The notes beneath the pieces were generated by a model that was given only the letters and a program-made list of their open reading frames with translations, searched no databases and had not been told where the DNA came from. DNA of 64,000 nucleotides from Sedimentisphaera salicampi. GTDB taxonomy: Bacteria; Planctomycetota; Phycisphaerae; Sedimentisphaerales; Sedimentisphaeraceae. The DNA lies in the NCBI RefSeq assembly GCF_002117005.1, contig NZ_CP021023.1:1054001-1118000 (forward strand), read 5' to 3'. How positions within the stretch are numbered: position 1 is the first letter of the stretch; the number at the start of each line of letters is the position of its first letter. Positions 54,236 to 62,722 of the stretch are shown in pieces. The position numbers were made by a program, and so were the translations under genes.

Positions 54236-57073
54236 TTGAGCAATAAATATATACAAATTCGAGGGGCACATGAACACAACCTTAAAATGGTTGATATAGA
54301 CATTCCCCGTGAGAGTTTTGTTGTCGTAACGGGATTGAGCGGTTCCGGGAAAAGCTCTCTGGCCTTTGATACGATATACGCTGAGGGGCAGAGGAAGTAT
54401 GTAGAATCGCTCAGCACCTACGCAAGGCAGTTTCTTGATATCGCCCAGAAACCGAAGGTTGAGAGCATATCAGGCCTTAGCCCCACAATCGCAATCGAGC
54501 AGCGGAAAAGCTCGCACAATCCTCGTTCGACCGTGGCCACCACTACTGAGATCTACGACTACTGCCGCGTGCTTTTCGCAAGGGCGGGCACGCCTCACTG
54601 CTGGAAGTGCGGCAAGCCAATATCCAGCCAAAGCGCTACGCAGATCGTGGACTCTGTTTTAGAACTGCCTGAGGGCACGAGGATTCAAATATGCTCCCCG
54701 CTCATTCGGGGTGCGAAGGGAGAGCATAAAGATGCCCTTTCCAGAATCCGCAGGGAGGGCTTCGTTCGGGTTCGGCTGGACGGAAGCATATACGATTTGA
54801 AGAAGGTTCCTGCGATAGAAAAGAACAAAAAGCACAGTATAGAGGCGGTAGTTGACAGGCTCGTGATGAAGGAAAGCATCCGCTCAAGGCTGGCAGACTC
54901 TGTGGAAACGGCTCTTAAATTCGGAGACGGATCTGTAATTGTGATGGTGCAGGAGAAAAACGAAGACGGCAGCTACAGCAAATGGGAAGACCATCTCTAC
55001 AGCGAGAAATTCGCCTGCTCAGACCATCCTGAGGTATCACTTGATGAAGTGAGCCCGAGGCTTTTCAGCTTTAATTCGCCTTACGGGGCTTGCAGTGAGT
55101 GCGACGGGCTTGGGATAGTGCTCGAATTCGACCCCGACCTTGTTGTACCTGATAAGAGCGTTTCGATTCAGGACGGGGCGATAGATGCTTGGCGAAAAAG
55201 CGGCAGGCAGCTTAATATGTATTATGCCAAGATGATAAGGCAGTTCTGCAGGCACTTTGACGTTAGCCCAACAAGCCCCTTCTCCAAGCTAAGCGAAGAT
55301 AAGAAACGCATATTGATGAGAGGCACCACACAGGCAGATCAGGATAAATACGGCTGGAGCTTTGAGGGCGTGATTCCCAATCTTCAAAGACGCTGGGAAA
55401 ACACTACGAGCGAGTACGTGAAGACCCGTCTCCACGGCTATCTTTCCGAAAGGCCCTGCAGAAAGTGCGGCGGGGCGAGACTTAGGATGGAGGCCCTTCA
55501 GGTTACGATCGGCAGTAAAAACATCAGCGAGCTAACATCTATGAGCATCACCGATGCGCTTGAATTCTTTGATAATCTCAAGCTGGATGACGAAAAAACC
55601 TATATAGCTGCCCAGCCCCTTAAGGAGATCAGGGCGAGGCTGAAGTTTCTTCTGGATGTGGGGCTCGGATATCTCACTCTGGGAAGGGCAAGCGCTACCC
55701 TCTCCGGCGGCGAGGCGCAGAGAATCAGGCTTGCCACACAGGTTGGCAGCGGGCTTGTCGGCTGCTGCTATGTGCTCGATGAGCCCACTATCGGCCTGCA
55801 CCGAAGAGATAACGACCGGCTCAACGCAATACTCCGCAAACTTGCGGATATCGGCAATACGGTGCTCGTAGTCGAGCATGATGAAGACGTTATAGACAGC
55901 GCAGACCATATCATCGATATAGGCCCAGCCGCCGGGACCTACGGCGGAAAACTTATCGCTCAGGGAACTCTTGAAGATATAAAGAATGCCGAGCAATCTA
56001 TAACAGGCCAGTATCTCAGCGGCAAACTCTCAATCGAGCTTCCCGAGAAAAGACGCAAGAAAAAGAAATCCAAGCAGATTGAGGTACGCGGGGCAAGCGA
56101 AAACAATCTCAAAAACATCAGCGTGAAATTTCCGCTTGGCGTTTTTACCTGCGTAACAGGCGTTTCCGGCTCGGGCAAAAGCACGCTTGTAAGTCAGGTG
56201 CTGCTCAAGGCGGTTAAGAGAAAGCTCTACCGCTCCAGAGATATCCCTGGCAGGCATAAAAACGTAGTGGGTACGGGGAATATAGACAAGATAATCGAGA
56301 TTAACCAATCTCCCATTGGCCGAACACCCCGAAGCAACCCTGCCACCTACACCGGCGTGTTTGATCTGATAAGGCAGGTTTTTGCTCAAACAAGAGAGGC
56401 AAGGATAAGGGGTTATAAGCCCGGAAGATTCAGCTTCAACGTTAAAGGCGGCAGGTGCGAATATTGTCAGGGGCAGGGAACAAAGAAGATTGAGATGCAT
56501 TTTCTGCCCGATGTGTTTGTAACCTGCCAGCACTGCAAGGGCAAACGATACAACCCTGAAACGCTCGAGGTAAGATACAAGGGCAAAAATATTGCCGACG
56601 TACTTGAGATGCAGATTGATGACGCGAGAAAGTTTTTTGAGAATTTCCCGAAGATTTCCCGCCTGCTTCAGAGCCTGTGCAATGTAGGGCTCGGGTACGT
56701 TAAGCTGGGGCAGTCTTCCACAACCCTCTCCGGCGGAGAGGCCCAGCGTGTTAAGCTCGCTTCTGAGCTGGGCAGGCCGACCACCGGCCACACACTCTAC
56801 ATACTCGATGAGCCCACAACAGGCCTGCATTTCGCAGATATTAGCAATCTGCTGAAGGTGCTCCAAACGCTTACAGATATGGGCAATTCGGTGGTTGTGA
56901 TAGAGCATAACCTTGATGTAATAAAAATGGCAGACCACATCATAGACCTCGGCCCTGAAGGCGGGGATGAAGGCGGCAAGATCGTAGCTTCCGGTACGCC
57001 CGAGGAAGTAGCCGAGAGCGGTAAAGGCTACACCGCCAAATACCTGAAGGAAAGGCTCGCCTGCAATAATTAG
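54236..57073 (+). CDS. uvrA: Excinuclease ABC subunit UvrA
   Basis: 945 residues, starting at TTG with AAGGAA six bases upstream. Two ABC modules: Walker [10 protein letters not shown] near 33-41 and GVSGSGKST near 641-649, each with an LSGGEAQR signature. Zinc-finger cysteines are intact (CWKCG near 123; CSECDG and CRKCGG; CEYCQG and CQHCKG). UvrA recognises DNA damage and loads UvrB in nucleotide-excision repair. Confidence 0.97.
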   Translation: MSNKYIQIRGAHEHNLKMVDIDIPRESFVVVTGLSGSGKSSLAFDTIYAEGQRKYVESLSTYARQFLDIAQKPKVESISGLSPTIAIEQRKSSHNPRSTVATTTEIYDYCRVLFARAGTPHCWKCGKPISSQSATQIVDSVLELPEGTRIQICSPLIRGAKGEHKDALSRIRREGFVRVRLDGSIYDLKKVPAIEKNKKHSIEAVVDRLVMKESIRSRLADSVETALKFGDGSVIVMVQEKNEDGSYSKWEDHLYSEKFACSDHPEVSLDEVSPRLFSFNSPYGACSECDGLGIVLEFDPDLVVPDKSVSIQDGAIDAWRKSGRQLNMYYAKMIRQFCRHFDVSPTSPFSKLSEDKKRILMRGTTQADQDKYGWSFEGVIPNLQRRWENTTSEYVKTRLHGYLSERPCRKCGGARLRMEALQVTIGSKNISELTSMSITDALEFFDNLKLDDEKTYIAAQPLKEIRARLKFLLDVGLGYLTLGRASATLSGGEAQRIRLATQVGSGLVGCCYVLDEPTIGLHRRDNDRLNAILRKLADIGNTVLVVEHDEDVIDSADHIIDIGPAAGTYGGKLIAQGTLEDIKNAEQSITGQYLSGKLSIELPEKRRKKKKSKQIEVRGASENNLKNISVKFPLGVFTCVTGVSGSGKSTLVSQVLLKAVKRKLYRSRDIPGRHKNVVGTGNIDKIIEINQSPIGRTPRSNPATYTGVFDLIRQVFAQTREARIRGYKPGRFSFNVKGGRCEYCQGQGTKKIEMHFLPDVFVTCQHCKGKRYNPETLEVRYKGKNIADVLEMQIDDARKFFENFPKISRLLQSLCNVGLGYVKLGQSSTTLSGGEAQRVKLASELGRPTTGHTLYILDEPTTGLHFADISNLLKVLQTLTDMGNSVVVIEHNLDVIKMADHIIDLGPEGGDEGGKIVASGTPEEVAESGKGYTAKYLKERLACNN

Positions 57074-57163
57074 GAAGCTGGGCAAGGGTGCTTCTGCTAG
57101 TTAGTTTTCTAAAATGAACAGTTTTTTTGTTAAACTTACTTGAAAAATGAGTTATATTTTTAT

Positions 57164-57203
57164 TTGACTTTTAGTAATGCCTTACTATTTTAGGAATTCC
57201 TAA
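57164..57203 (+). promoter_or_regulatory. Promoter with two overlapping dyads upstream of the carbohydrate porin gene
   Basis: TTGACT (57164-57169) and TATTTT (57186-57191) are 16 bases apart. One dyad, TAGTAA-tgcc-TTACTA (57172-57187), fills the spacer. A second perfect palindrome, TTAGGAATTCCTAA (57190-57203), overlaps the -10 edge. Its TTAGG...CCTAA halves match the DtxR-box style. Both sit where a repressor would block RNA polymerase. A DtxR-type regulator is encoded downstream at 58830. Confidence 0.65.
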
Positions 57204-57274
57204 TAAAACAACAGATTAAGTTCGAAATCAATTGTAAATCCTTTAGGAAAACTATTTGATATAAGGAAGTTCAA

Positions 57275-58516
57275 ATGAATAATATCACTAAACTATTCTC
57301 AGTTATGATGATTTTCTCAGCAGCGAATGGCTTAGCTGCCGAAATTAAATTAGAATCTTCGGATTTCCAGTCTGAAAGTGAAAACGATCCAATCAAACGA
57401 CTTGGAGAAAGTTTTGAAAATTCCGAGATTGATGTAAGCATTTCTATTACGCATCTTTATCAGGTAAATGTGCACGGGGGATTAAGTACAAGCAAACACA
57501 GCGGCAGGCACTCCGGCAGGTATGACGCGGAGCTTTCAGCAGATCTCGATAAGCTCTTGGAACTTGAAAACAGCAGGCTTTTTGTACACGGCTGGGGCGG
57601 CTGGCCTGATACAGAAGGAATCGGCAGTGATTCAGTAGGAAGTGAATGGGGGATAAATGCCCTTAGCGTAGGGAATCGTTCGATGGATATTGTCGAATTT
57701 TTCTATGAGGGTACTTTCATGGATGAGAGCATTACCCTGAATATAGGCAAGCTCGATTTTACCGGCATATTTGATACGAGCAAATACGCAGATGATGAGT
57801 GCAGTCAGTTTTTGAATGCCTCGCTCGTGGATGACCCTGCGATACCCTTTCCTGAGCAGGGACTTGGGATTGTGGCGAAGTGGGATATTACGGATTCTTG
57901 GTATCTGATGGGCGGGGCTGCTGATGCTCAGGCAGACAGCAGAACAAGCGGTTTTGACACTGCATTTTCCGATGAACCCTACTACTTCTACGCTTTGGAA
58001 ACAGGAAAATCCATTAGCCTCAGCTCATCCAAAGGCGATTTGCCCGGTACATACAGGGCAGGATTATGGGTTGACAGGCAGGATAAGACGGGCTTTGCAG
58101 CAGCAAAAACCACCTCCGAGGATATCGGCTTCTACATCAGCTGCGATCAGATGCTGATTAAGGAAAATGAAGACCGTGAAGATTCTCAGGGTATTGGCGG
58201 ATTTTTCCGTTACGGCTGGGCAGACAGCGAGTACAATTCTGTTACCAACTTTTTCAGTTTCGGTGTGCAGGCCGCCGGCCTAATCGATACCAGAGATGAG
58301 GATATTCTCGGGATTGGCTATTCCAGAGGCTTTTTCAGCGACCAAGCGGACAATACTTACATCAGGGATTATGAAAGCGTTATGGAGGGGTATTACAACT
58401 TCCAGCTTTCGCCTTCTTTTGTGCTTAGCCCGAACTTGCAGTATGTCTCTAACGCCGGCGGGGAAGCTGTGAGCGATGCGTTTATAATGGGGCTCAGGAT
58501 GCAGCTCATTTATTAA
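57275..58516 (+). CDS. OprB-like carbohydrate-selective porin
   Basis: 413 residues with AAGGAAG upstream. The signal peptide is MNNITKLFSVMMIFSAANGLAAE. The barrel pattern of OprB porins is visible: LYQVNVHGGLS, LFVHGWGGWPDTEG near 111-124, EFFYEGTF, LNIGKLDFTGIFD, FPEQGLGIVAKWDIT, and a C-terminal strand ending RMQLIY. OprB porins pass sugars through the outer membrane. Its promoter is covered by two dyads, so it may be metal-regulated. Confidence 0.85.
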   Translation: MNNITKLFSVMMIFSAANGLAAEIKLESSDFQSESENDPIKRLGESFENSEIDVSISITHLYQVNVHGGLSTSKHSGRHSGRYDAELSADLDKLLELENSRLFVHGWGGWPDTEGIGSDSVGSEWGINALSVGNRSMDIVEFFYEGTFMDESITLNIGKLDFTGIFDTSKYADDECSQFLNASLVDDPAIPFPEQGLGIVAKWDITDSWYLMGGAADAQADSRTSGFDTAFSDEPYYFYALETGKSISLSSSKGDLPGTYRAGLWVDRQDKTGFAAAKTTSEDIGFYISCDQMLIKENEDREDSQGIGGFFRYGWADSEYNSVTNFFSFGVQAAGLIDTRDEDILGIGYSRGFFSDQADNTYIRDYESVMEGYYNFQLSPSFVLSPNLQYVSNAGGEAVSDAFIMGLRMQLIY

Positions 58517-58829
58517 AGGAAGCCATCAAACCCAGATTTTATCCCTCACAGCGGTGTCATCCGATTGATATTAACACATCGCAATTGCCGATCGGTGCCG
58601 CCGCCGACTTTTTACACAACGAAAAGATTCTTTGTCATACAGCGTCCTCCTTTGCGAATACGCTAAGCATTCGCAGCGCGAAGATTTCCCGCTTGCCGCC
58701 GGGCTCACAGCGAAAGTTTCAGAAGGTCTGACAGATATATTGAATATTCTGAATCGTGGAACAAATTTTGATATTGACATTTTAAGGCGAATCTTATTAT
58801 ATTAGGCTCTTTGATTTCGGGAGAAAAAA
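58517..58829. other. Intergenic region between porin and DtxR-type regulator
   Basis: A reading frame on the minus strand here has no family features. Only the promoter at the right end is supported. Confidence 0.55.
58774..58802 (+). promoter_or_regulatory. Promoter of the DtxR-FeoA gene
   Basis: TTGACA (58774-58779) and TTATAT (58797-58802) are 17 bases apart. TAAG...CTTA (58783-58796) forms a small dyad in the spacer, so autoregulation is possible. Confidence 0.55.
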
Positions 58830-59588
58830 ATGAGCAAAGATAAAGAATTATCGGCCAGTCTGGAAGATTATCTGGAAGCCATATTCACTATAATAGAAGA
58901 TAAGGGAGCCGTTCGGGCGAAGGATATTGCAGCGAGGCTTAACGTAAAGGCCGGGTCTGTAACGATTGCGCTGAAGTCTCTTGCACAAACAGAGCATATC
59001 AACTACAAGCCTTATGAAGTGATAACGTTAACTCCCAAAGGCCGGGAGGAAGCCAAAGAGATTGTTCGAAAGCGTGAAATACTCAGGGATTTCTTCGTGG
59101 AAATCCTCGGGGCAGATAAAGATACAGCTGAGCAGGGTGCATGCGGTATGGAGCATGTTATATCAGAAAGCCTCGTTAAGCGTTTGATCTGCTTCACCGA
59201 ATTCATTCAGGCCTGTCCGCGCTGCGGAAATGATATAATACAGAAATTCCATGAATACTTCAATAAAGACCTTCTCTGCAGCTCTGAAGATTGCGGCGGG
59301 TGTCTTACCGCAGGAATTGGCCGCTTGCAGGAGGAGAAACGCAAGCTTCAGGCAAGCACCGAAGAACTAACCCTCTCTGATATCGCTATAGGCAGCAAAT
59401 GTATTGTGAGAAGACTGAAGAATTCAACTGTATTAAAGCGTTTTGCTGAAATGGGCATTGGCAGAGGCGCCGTTATTGAGGTGGAGAGAGTTGCCCCGCT
59501 GGGCGATCCGGTAGAAGTGAAGGTGAGAGGCTATCATCTTTCTATCAGGAAAGATGAGGCAAGGTATATTATAGTAGAAAAGCAGTAA
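58830..59588 (+). CDS. DtxR/MntR-type metal-dependent regulator with C-terminal FeoA/SH3 domain
   Basis: 252 residues with GGGAG upstream. SASLEDYLEAIFTIIEDKG and VRAKDIAARLNVKAGSVTIALKSL form the winged helix; the dimerisation and metal-binding segment (CGMEHVISESLVKRLICF) keeps the Cys/Glu/His ligands of the family. A Cys-rich stretch near 130-165 (ACPRCGN, LLCSSEDCGGC) is unusual and could bind another metal or sense redox. The end (LSDIAIGSKCIVRRL to YHLSIRKDEARYIIVE) is a FeoA/SH3-like domain. Expected to repress metal-uptake genes when Fe2+ or Mn2+ is bound. Confidence 0.9.
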   Translation: MSKDKELSASLEDYLEAIFTIIEDKGAVRAKDIAARLNVKAGSVTIALKSLAQTEHINYKPYEVITLTPKGREEAKEIVRKREILRDFFVEILGADKDTAEQGACGMEHVISESLVKRLICFTEFIQACPRCGNDIIQKFHEYFNKDLLCSSEDCGGCLTAGIGRLQEEKRKLQASTEELTLSDIAIGSKCIVRRLKNSTVLKRFAEMGIGRGAVIEVERVAPLGDPVEVKVRGYHLSIRKDEARYIIVEKQ

Positions 59589-59613
59589 AGCCCGAACAAG
59601 CCTTACTGCCTTT
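59579..59613 (+). terminator. Terminator overlapping the dtxR-type stop codon
   Basis: GCAGTAA (59582-59588), which includes the stop codon, pairs with TTACTGC (59603-59609), extended by AAA/TTT on the outside and GC/GC inside. A T-rich tail follows. Confidence 0.6.
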
Positions 59614-59678
59614 CTGCAGACTGCTTTTCAGCCGATAATTTCCAATTCCCAAGCACGGAGAGTCTTTTTTCAGAAAGC

Positions 59679-61172
59679 TTAGAAGCTGTATCTAACAGCG
59701 GTGTATATATTCGTATTATCTCTGAACTGACCGAAGAACGTGTAGGGGTAGTCGCCCCAGAATATATTTGCCCCCGCTTCAACAGCGAGATTATCATCAA
59801 CCTTGTAATGAATGTTCGGCCTCATATACACATCCTTGTCCGAAGGCGAGAAATACGTAAACAGCGAGGTTGTGAGGTTCTGGTTGAAATAAAGCTTGGT
59901 TATTCTGAAGGTCAAAAGCTGGCGGTACTGGTCTATCGTGGACTCCTGCCCGGGCGGAAGGCTCTCTTCATAGCTCTCATACCGCATTGTCTGCTCTACG
60001 TAAAACTGCACCGCTGCAGTAAGGTCGCTGGCGATCTGCGGGAGATCCTGCTCATAGCCCACGAGGTATCTCATCTGGCTGTTTGCTGCAAATGGGTCGT
60101 CGCCGTCCTGATCGTCGCGTGAGTCGTAATAGCCAAGTTCGATATTACCTATGCCTGCTCCAACCTGCCCGCGAACGCTCGCTCCATAAACGTTAAGGTC
60201 GTTGAATGTAAATTCGCCTGTAGATGGAATCTGCCCTGAGGGGCTTTTCCAGTATCCCCAATAGCCGTAGGCTGCGAGTTCATATCCCTGAACATTTTTC
60301 GAAACTCTCACCGCCCATTCATCATCTCTGAACCACTGATCCGGCTTTTCTGTACGGAGAAGGGAATCCTCCCCTGCGGTCTGCATACCGTTCCAGTATG
60401 AGTTTCGCTCGCCGTTGATGAAGCGGTCGGAATCGAATCTTGGAGTGTAAACAACGTCAACGTTTGCGATGTCTGTATAAAAGCTCGCCTTGGCGGCATC
60501 GGATGGGGCCTTGAGGTATTCGGTATCTCTTCCGCTGAAGAAAGACTGCCAGTCTTTCGGGAACATATCGTTGATGAAGATTAAATCGCCAGTACCCCAT
60601 GTAAGCACCTGACGCCCTGCCTTGATGTCAACGAAATCTGCCGGCGAGAATAGCAAGTTTGCCTCTCGGAGATCTAAGAAGCCCTCGCCCCGCTCCAGAT
60701 CCACTCTGTGGCCTCCGTATGCCCAGTCGTAGTAGATATCCGAAGTAATTGCGAAGGTTATTCCCTCCCAGTATTTCTCCATCTCGAGCTGAAGCCTTGT
60801 CTCGCCTATAGACATATCCTGCTGATGCTCATCGTTCTGAAGCCTCCAGCCGCTTCTGAATTCCAGGAATCCCGTCAGGCCAGTGAGGCCGGAATCGAAG
60901 AAGGAATCGCTCTGGGAATCCTCCCTGCTTTCTTCCTGCTCGTCCGATTCCGAATCTCCCCCAAGCCCTGAGGGCAGTGAAGGACTGGATGTGCTTTGTT
61001 TTTCTTCAGAGCTTTCCCCTCCGAGGCCTGAAGGCAGTGAGGGGGAGTCTGAGCTCTTTTCCCCTTCATCAGAGAGCCCGGAAGGGAGACTGGGCGGCGC
61101 AGCTAGAGCCAGACCGCCCATTAAAACTGCAATCGAAAAAACTCTGAGCATAAAACTCATCTTTATATTCAT
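59679..61172 (-). CDS. Outer-membrane beta-barrel protein with Pro/Ser/Gly repeats at the N-terminus
   Basis: 497 residues. A signal peptide (LRVFSIAVLMGGLALAA) is followed by three copies of SLPSGL(G/S) separated by acidic Ser/Glu stretches (about 28-90). From about 100 the sequence is a beta-barrel with FLEFRSGWRL, LEMEKYWEGITFAITSDIYYDWAYGG, RQVLTWGTGDLIFINDMFPKDW and a C-terminal YTAVRYSF. The barrel resembles DUF1302-like proteins that accompany RND/LolA-like export systems. It is in the same orientation as the peroxiredoxin, LolA-like and RND genes upstream. Confidence 0.75.
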   Translation of the reverse strand: MNIKMSFMLRVFSIAVLMGGLALAAPPSLPSGLSDEGEKSSDSPSLPSGLGGESSEEKQSTSSPSLPSGLGGDSESDEQEESREDSQSDSFFDSGLTGLTGFLEFRSGWRLQNDEHQQDMSIGETRLQLEMEKYWEGITFAITSDIYYDWAYGGHRVDLERGEGFLDLREANLLFSPADFVDIKAGRQVLTWGTGDLIFINDMFPKDWQSFFSGRDTEYLKAPSDAAKASFYTDIANVDVVYTPRFDSDRFINGERNSYWNGMQTAGEDSLLRTEKPDQWFRDDEWAVRVSKNVQGYELAAYGYWGYWKSPSGQIPSTGEFTFNDLNVYGASVRGQVGAGIGNIELGYYDSRDDQDGDDPFAANSQMRYLVGYEQDLPQIASDLTAAVQFYVEQTMRYESYEESLPPGQESTIDQYRQLLTFRITKLYFNQNLTTSLFTYFSPSDKDVYMRPNIHYKVDDNLAVEAGANIFWGDYPYTFFGQFRDNTNIYTAVRYSF

Positions 61173-61195
61173 AGCAATTTTCCCTGTAAACAGGA

Positions 61196-61849
61196 TTAGT
61201 CTTCCTCAAGCGGTTTGTGGCAGAACCACCAGTCGTAGTTATCGTAATCTTTGATTCTCTGCTCTGCGGCTTTAACGTCCGTAGCGGGAGGGAGGATAAC
61301 GTTGTTTCCGATAAGCTCATTATCCGGCCATCCTGCCGGGATAGCTCCCTGATTATCAGAAATCTGCAAAGCCTTAACCGAGCGGACGACCTCGTCGATG
61401 TTTCGTCCAATCTCCTGCGGGTAGTACATTATCAGCCGGACTTTGCCCTGCGGGTCAACAATGAATACCGCCCTTACGGTGTTTGAGCCCTTCACCTCGT
61501 GAAGCATACCGAGCTTCTTTGCAACCTTCTCATCCGCTGCCACAACTGGGAATTCGATAGTTACGCCGAGCTCTTCCTTGATCCACTGAACCCATTTGAT
61601 ATGCGAGAACACCTGATCTACAGACATCCCCACGAGCTTGCAGCCGATCTTGTCGAACTGGTCTTTCCTCTTCTGGAAGGCAACGAATTCAGTCGTGCAC
61701 ACCGGAGTGAAGTCTGCCGGATGGCTGAAAAGCACAAACCAGCTGCCTTTCAAATCCTCCGGAATGTTCATTCTTCCGTGAGTTGTCGCAACGTCAAGAT
61801 TTGGGAACTCGTCCCCAAGAAGCGGCATATTGAAATTGTTATTTTCCAT
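61196..61849 (-). CDS. Peroxiredoxin (Prx6/archaeal-type)
   Basis: 217 residues with AAAGGG upstream. [12 protein letters not shown] carries the peroxidatic C51. A Cys in the C-terminal tail ([12 protein letters not shown]) is placed as the resolving cysteine in archaeal-type enzymes. It reduces peroxides with thiols and suits an anaerobe's defence. It is inserted between the beta-barrel and LolA-like genes, on the same strand. Confidence 0.92.
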   Translation of the reverse strand: MENNNFNMPLLGDEFPNLDVATTHGRMNIPEDLKGSWFVLFSHPADFTPVCTTEFVAFQKRKDQFDKIGCKLVGMSVDQVFSHIKWVQWIKEELGVTIEFPVVAADEKVAKKLGMLHEVKGSNTVRAVFIVDPQGKVRLIMYYPQEIGRNIDEVVRSVKALQISDNQGAIPAGWPDNELIGNNVILPPATDVKAAEQRIKDYDNYDWWFCHKPLEED

Positions 61850-61873
61850 ATATAACCCTTTCTAAAAATAAAT

Positions 61874-62722
61874 TTACCTTAAATATTTCCTTGCAGGTCT
61901 TCTGAGATAACGCTCAGTGAAGACCGATTCCTCAATACCAATATTATATTCAACATCTGAATAAGTCAGCACTGTATAACCACCGCTGTCCAGATCAGTC
62001 ATTTTGGATTTAGTTACAGTAGGGTAGCCTTCGATGGTCTTAACTTCCTGAACCTCGTAAACCCTGTAGGGCTTGTCCTGAGAGTTGTAGTATTCAGATT
62101 TCACCACTACGAAGCTGTCTTTATGAATCCACATTTTGTAATACTCAAACTCCACAAGTTCTTCATCTTTAGGCGTATTCTTGAGCACATAATAATTGTC
62201 TGTGGTTTCTACAAGCTCGTGCTTATCGTCTTTTATGCTTCTTCCGGAAACGTCTTCATAGAAGAAGTGCGAGCCTACGAAGCTTGTGCGTTTATCAGTA
62301 GCCGAGATCCTTTTCACCAGATCCAGCGCCGGAAGATACATCCATCTGTCATCATCCTTGGTTAAATGCTTCCAAACCATAAACACGGTTTTATTTACAT
62401 CAGCAGGACGGGTGAAGTAGGCATAGATTTTCTGCTCCTTGCAGTAGCTGTCGTCCTTTCTGGCCTTCTCTTCAGGCAGCGAAGGATCCAGCTCATCTCG
62501 CCGGAGGATAATCAGCTCCCTGTTTCGAACCCTGTCTTTGCTGTCAACGATTTCCATACTCACTTCAGCTCTGCCGTCGTATCCCTGATAATAGGAGACC
62601 CTGTTGGCATTGTGAACGATTTTCTCAACAGTGATTTCACCTTTTTTCTCTTCAGCGGAAAATGCCGAAGAGCTGATCAAAAGAGCTGAAAAAACTGAGG
62701 CTAATGTTAATAATTTTCTCAT
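61874..62722 (-). CDS. LolA-like outer-membrane lipoprotein-sorting protein
   Basis: 282 residues. The signal peptide is MRKLLTLASVFSALLISSSAFSAE. YDGRAEVSMEIVDSKDRVRNRELII, AYFTRPADVNKTVFMVWKH, DDRWMYLPALDLVKRISATDKRTSFVGS and FFYEDVSGR belong to the LolA-like family (PF17131 type) that accompanies RND exporters. The start overlaps the RND gene's stop by 4 bases. A periplasmic lipid or lipoprotein carrier between the RND pump and the barrel at 59679 is inferred. Confidence 0.88.
   Translation of the reverse strand: MRKLLTLASVFSALLISSSAFSAEEKKGEITVEKIVHNANRVSYYQGYDGRAEVSMEIVDSKDRVRNRELIILRRDELDPSLPEEKARKDDSYCKEQKIYAYFTRPADVNKTVFMVWKHLTKDDDRWMYLPALDLVKRISATDKRTSFVGSHFFYEDVSGRSIKDDKHELVETTDNYYVLKNTPKDEELVEFEYYKMWIHKDSFVVVKSEYYNSQDKPYRVYEVQEVKTIEGYPTVTKSKMTDLDSGGYTVLTYSDVEYNIGIEESVFTERYLRRPARKYLR

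Noticed and set aside
56030-57085. 351-codon minus-strand frame opposite uvrA
   Set aside because: It is an antisense shadow of the highly conserved UvrA C-terminal half.
58571-58780. Minus-strand frame between porin and regulator
   Set aside because: Arg/Ser-rich, no ribosome site and no family; it overlaps the regulator's promoter.
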